Assembly (NCBI GenBank): GCA_900551885.1
Contig: URXS01000057.1
Coordinates: 1-12,504, forward strand
DNA from: an uncultured Oscillibacter sp.
GTDB taxonomy: Bacteria > Bacillota > Clostridia > Oscillospirales > Oscillospiraceae
Length of the DNA stretch: 12,504 nucleotides
Reading direction: 5' to 3'
Below, one piece after another: positions 12,394 through 12,504 of the stretch. The translations under genes were made by a program, and so were the position numbers. Below the pieces are notes generated by a model, which searched no databases, was not told where the DNA came from, and saw nothing but the letters and a program-made list of their open reading frames with translations. The first letter of the stretch is position 1. Every line of letters begins with the position of its first letter.

Positions 12394-12504
12394 GCGCCAA
12401 GCCCATTTCCCGTCTCCCCATCCCGTCCCAGGGAGATCTGTCCCGGCCGCAGAGCGCCGCTCTCCCGCAGAGCCGCCAGCAGAGCAGCCGCCAGTTCCCC
12501 CTCC
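12390..12504 (-). CDS. C-terminal end of an unidentified protein (runs off right edge)
   Basis: A minus-strand frame of 37 codons enters from the right edge and stops at TGA (12390-12392). The visible sequence starts EGELAAALLAALRESGALRP and ends in GETGNGLGA. Codon third positions are strongly G/C like the neighbours, and the Ala/Leu run looks like an amphipathic helix. I do not recognise the family. The other two minus-strand frames are also open in this stretch but give Trp/Cys/Arg-rich peptides. In related genomes dusB or coaX often lie upstream of greA, but nothing here confirms either. Confidence 0.5.
   Translation of the reverse strand, partial: EGELAAALLAALRESGALRPGQISLGRDGETGNGLGA

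Noticed and set aside
1..12504. tRNA, rRNA, CRISPR, insertion sequence, toxin-antitoxin or defence genes
   Set aside because: None seen: all long minus-strand frames are housekeeping genes, gaps are short, and there are no regularly spaced repeats or transposase motifs.

Overview
The window reads as chromosomal housekeeping DNA from a GC-rich member of the Bacillota, class Clostridia. An Oscillospiraceae-type gut bacterium (Flavonifractor, Intestinimonas or Oscillibacter relatives) is the best guess. The grounds are Firmicutes-like gene pairs (dprA-topA-trmFO, plsX-acpP-rnc, greA-lysS), strong Shine-Dalgarno sites, GTG starts, strong G/C third-position bias and the folate-dependent TrmFO. The genus is inference; no rRNA is present.

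All genes lie on the minus strand, so transcription runs from high to low coordinates. At the right edge is the 3' end of an unidentified gene, whose stop overlaps the -35 box of a perfect-consensus promoter. That promoter drives greA, lysS (with an extra C-terminal tRNA-binding domain), a TrmH/SpoU-family RNA 2'-O-methyltransferase, dprA, topA (with a histone-H1-like Lys/Ala tail), trmFO and plsX. Spacings are mostly short or overlapping, so this may be one long operon. GC-rich hairpins without U-tracts lie after lysS, around the dprA-topA junction and at the topA stop codon.

A second promoter between plsX and acpP serves acpP and rnc, which are separated by a short terminator-like hairpin. 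A strong intrinsic terminator ends rnc. A third promoter, of extended -10 type, then serves uppP and ftsK; ftsK runs off the left edge after its membrane domain and the start of its linker.

In function the window combines transcript elongation (GreA), lysine charging (LysRS), RNA modification (TrmH-type enzyme, TrmFO), DNA uptake/recombination (DprA), supercoiling (TopA), phospholipid and fatty-acid precursor supply (PlsX, ACP), RNA processing (RNase III), peptidoglycan carrier recycling (UppP) and chromosome segregation (FtsK). I see no mobile element, CRISPR array, tRNA, rRNA or defence system. No gap between genes exceeds about 120 bases. I found no clearly new multi-gene system. The most unusual items are two domain additions (LysRS and TopA) and several palindromes placed in promoters or at stop codons.
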